Part shown: one piece after another, positions 11,350 through 11,356 of the stretch
How positions within the stretch are numbered: the stretch's first letter is position 1
Layout: each line of letters starts with the position of its first letter
Assembly (NCBI GenBank): GCA_030018855.1
Contig: JASEHG010000043.1
Location: 1 to 11,356, forward strand
Source of the DNA: Candidatus Brocadiaceae bacterium
GTDB taxonomy: Bacteria; Planctomycetota; Brocadiia; Brocadiales; Bathyanammoxibiaceae
Reading direction: 5' to 3'
DNA length: 11,356 nucleotides
Notes under the pieces: generated by a model
What the model saw: the letters and a program-made list of their open reading frames with translations, nothing else
Told to the model about the DNA's origin: nothing
Database searches by the model: none
Program-made: the position numbers and the translations under genes

Positions 11350-11356
11350 TTAAATT

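Overview
The window looks like an accessory-rich chromosomal stretch from an uncultivated Gram-negative bacterium. Gram-negative is supported by a lipoprotein with a lipobox, a LolA-like periplasmic carrier and Sec signal peptides. Base composition is moderate, GTG and TTG starts are common, and short palindromic and heptanucleotide repeats are dense. This style recalls Planctomycetota, Nitrospirota or Omnitrophota genomes, but nothing here fixes the taxon. I see no rRNA, tRNA, CRISPR array or transposase.

Layout. Positions 1-180 are repeats. From 2147 down to 181 (minus strand) a two-gene unit encodes a transglutaminase-like lipoprotein and a PstS-like periplasmic binding protein whose ligand loops carry cysteines. 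After a 300-bp repeat-bearing spacer comes an orphan HEPN-domain protein (minus). Divergent from it, on the plus strand, are an HAD phosphatase translationally coupled to a LolA-like protein, then a good sigma70-type promoter and two ferritin-like di-iron proteins. Next come a stand-alone LigD-type 3'-phosphoesterase directly followed by hicBA module 1, an unrecognised small protein, and hicBA module 2. Convergent to these lies a complete uvrA (minus) with its own promoter and almost no leader. The right end holds a third hicB followed by a truncated hicA remnant that ends at repeats.

The main signal is the repeats. At least three families are present: (i) palindromes with GTAGGGGC arms, (ii) the TCCGCCTGAGGCGGA palindrome, alone or nested inside REP-like arms, and (iii) degenerate arrays with a strict 7-bp period. 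They lie between genes and also inside genes. An 87-nt heptad array sits in frame in uvrA, another forms part of the LolA-like signal peptide, a perfect 28-nt palindrome encodes part of the PstS-like signal peptide, and a 49-nt palindrome encodes part of the linker after the lipobox of the transglutaminase protein. Two further genes end at a TAG belonging to a GTAGGGGC repeat, and the uvrA -35 box lies in the arm of a repeat. The picture is of small mobile or self-expanding repeats that repeatedly became protein sequence at tolerant sites, comparable in principle to Rickettsia palindromic elements and to the heptanucleotide STRR repeats of cyanobacteria.

Functional grouping is loose: envelope and periplasm (transglutaminase lipoprotein, binding protein, LolA-like), iron and oxidative stress (two ferritin-like proteins), DNA repair (phosphoesterase, UvrA) and toxin-antitoxin modules (three hicBA, possibly HEPN).
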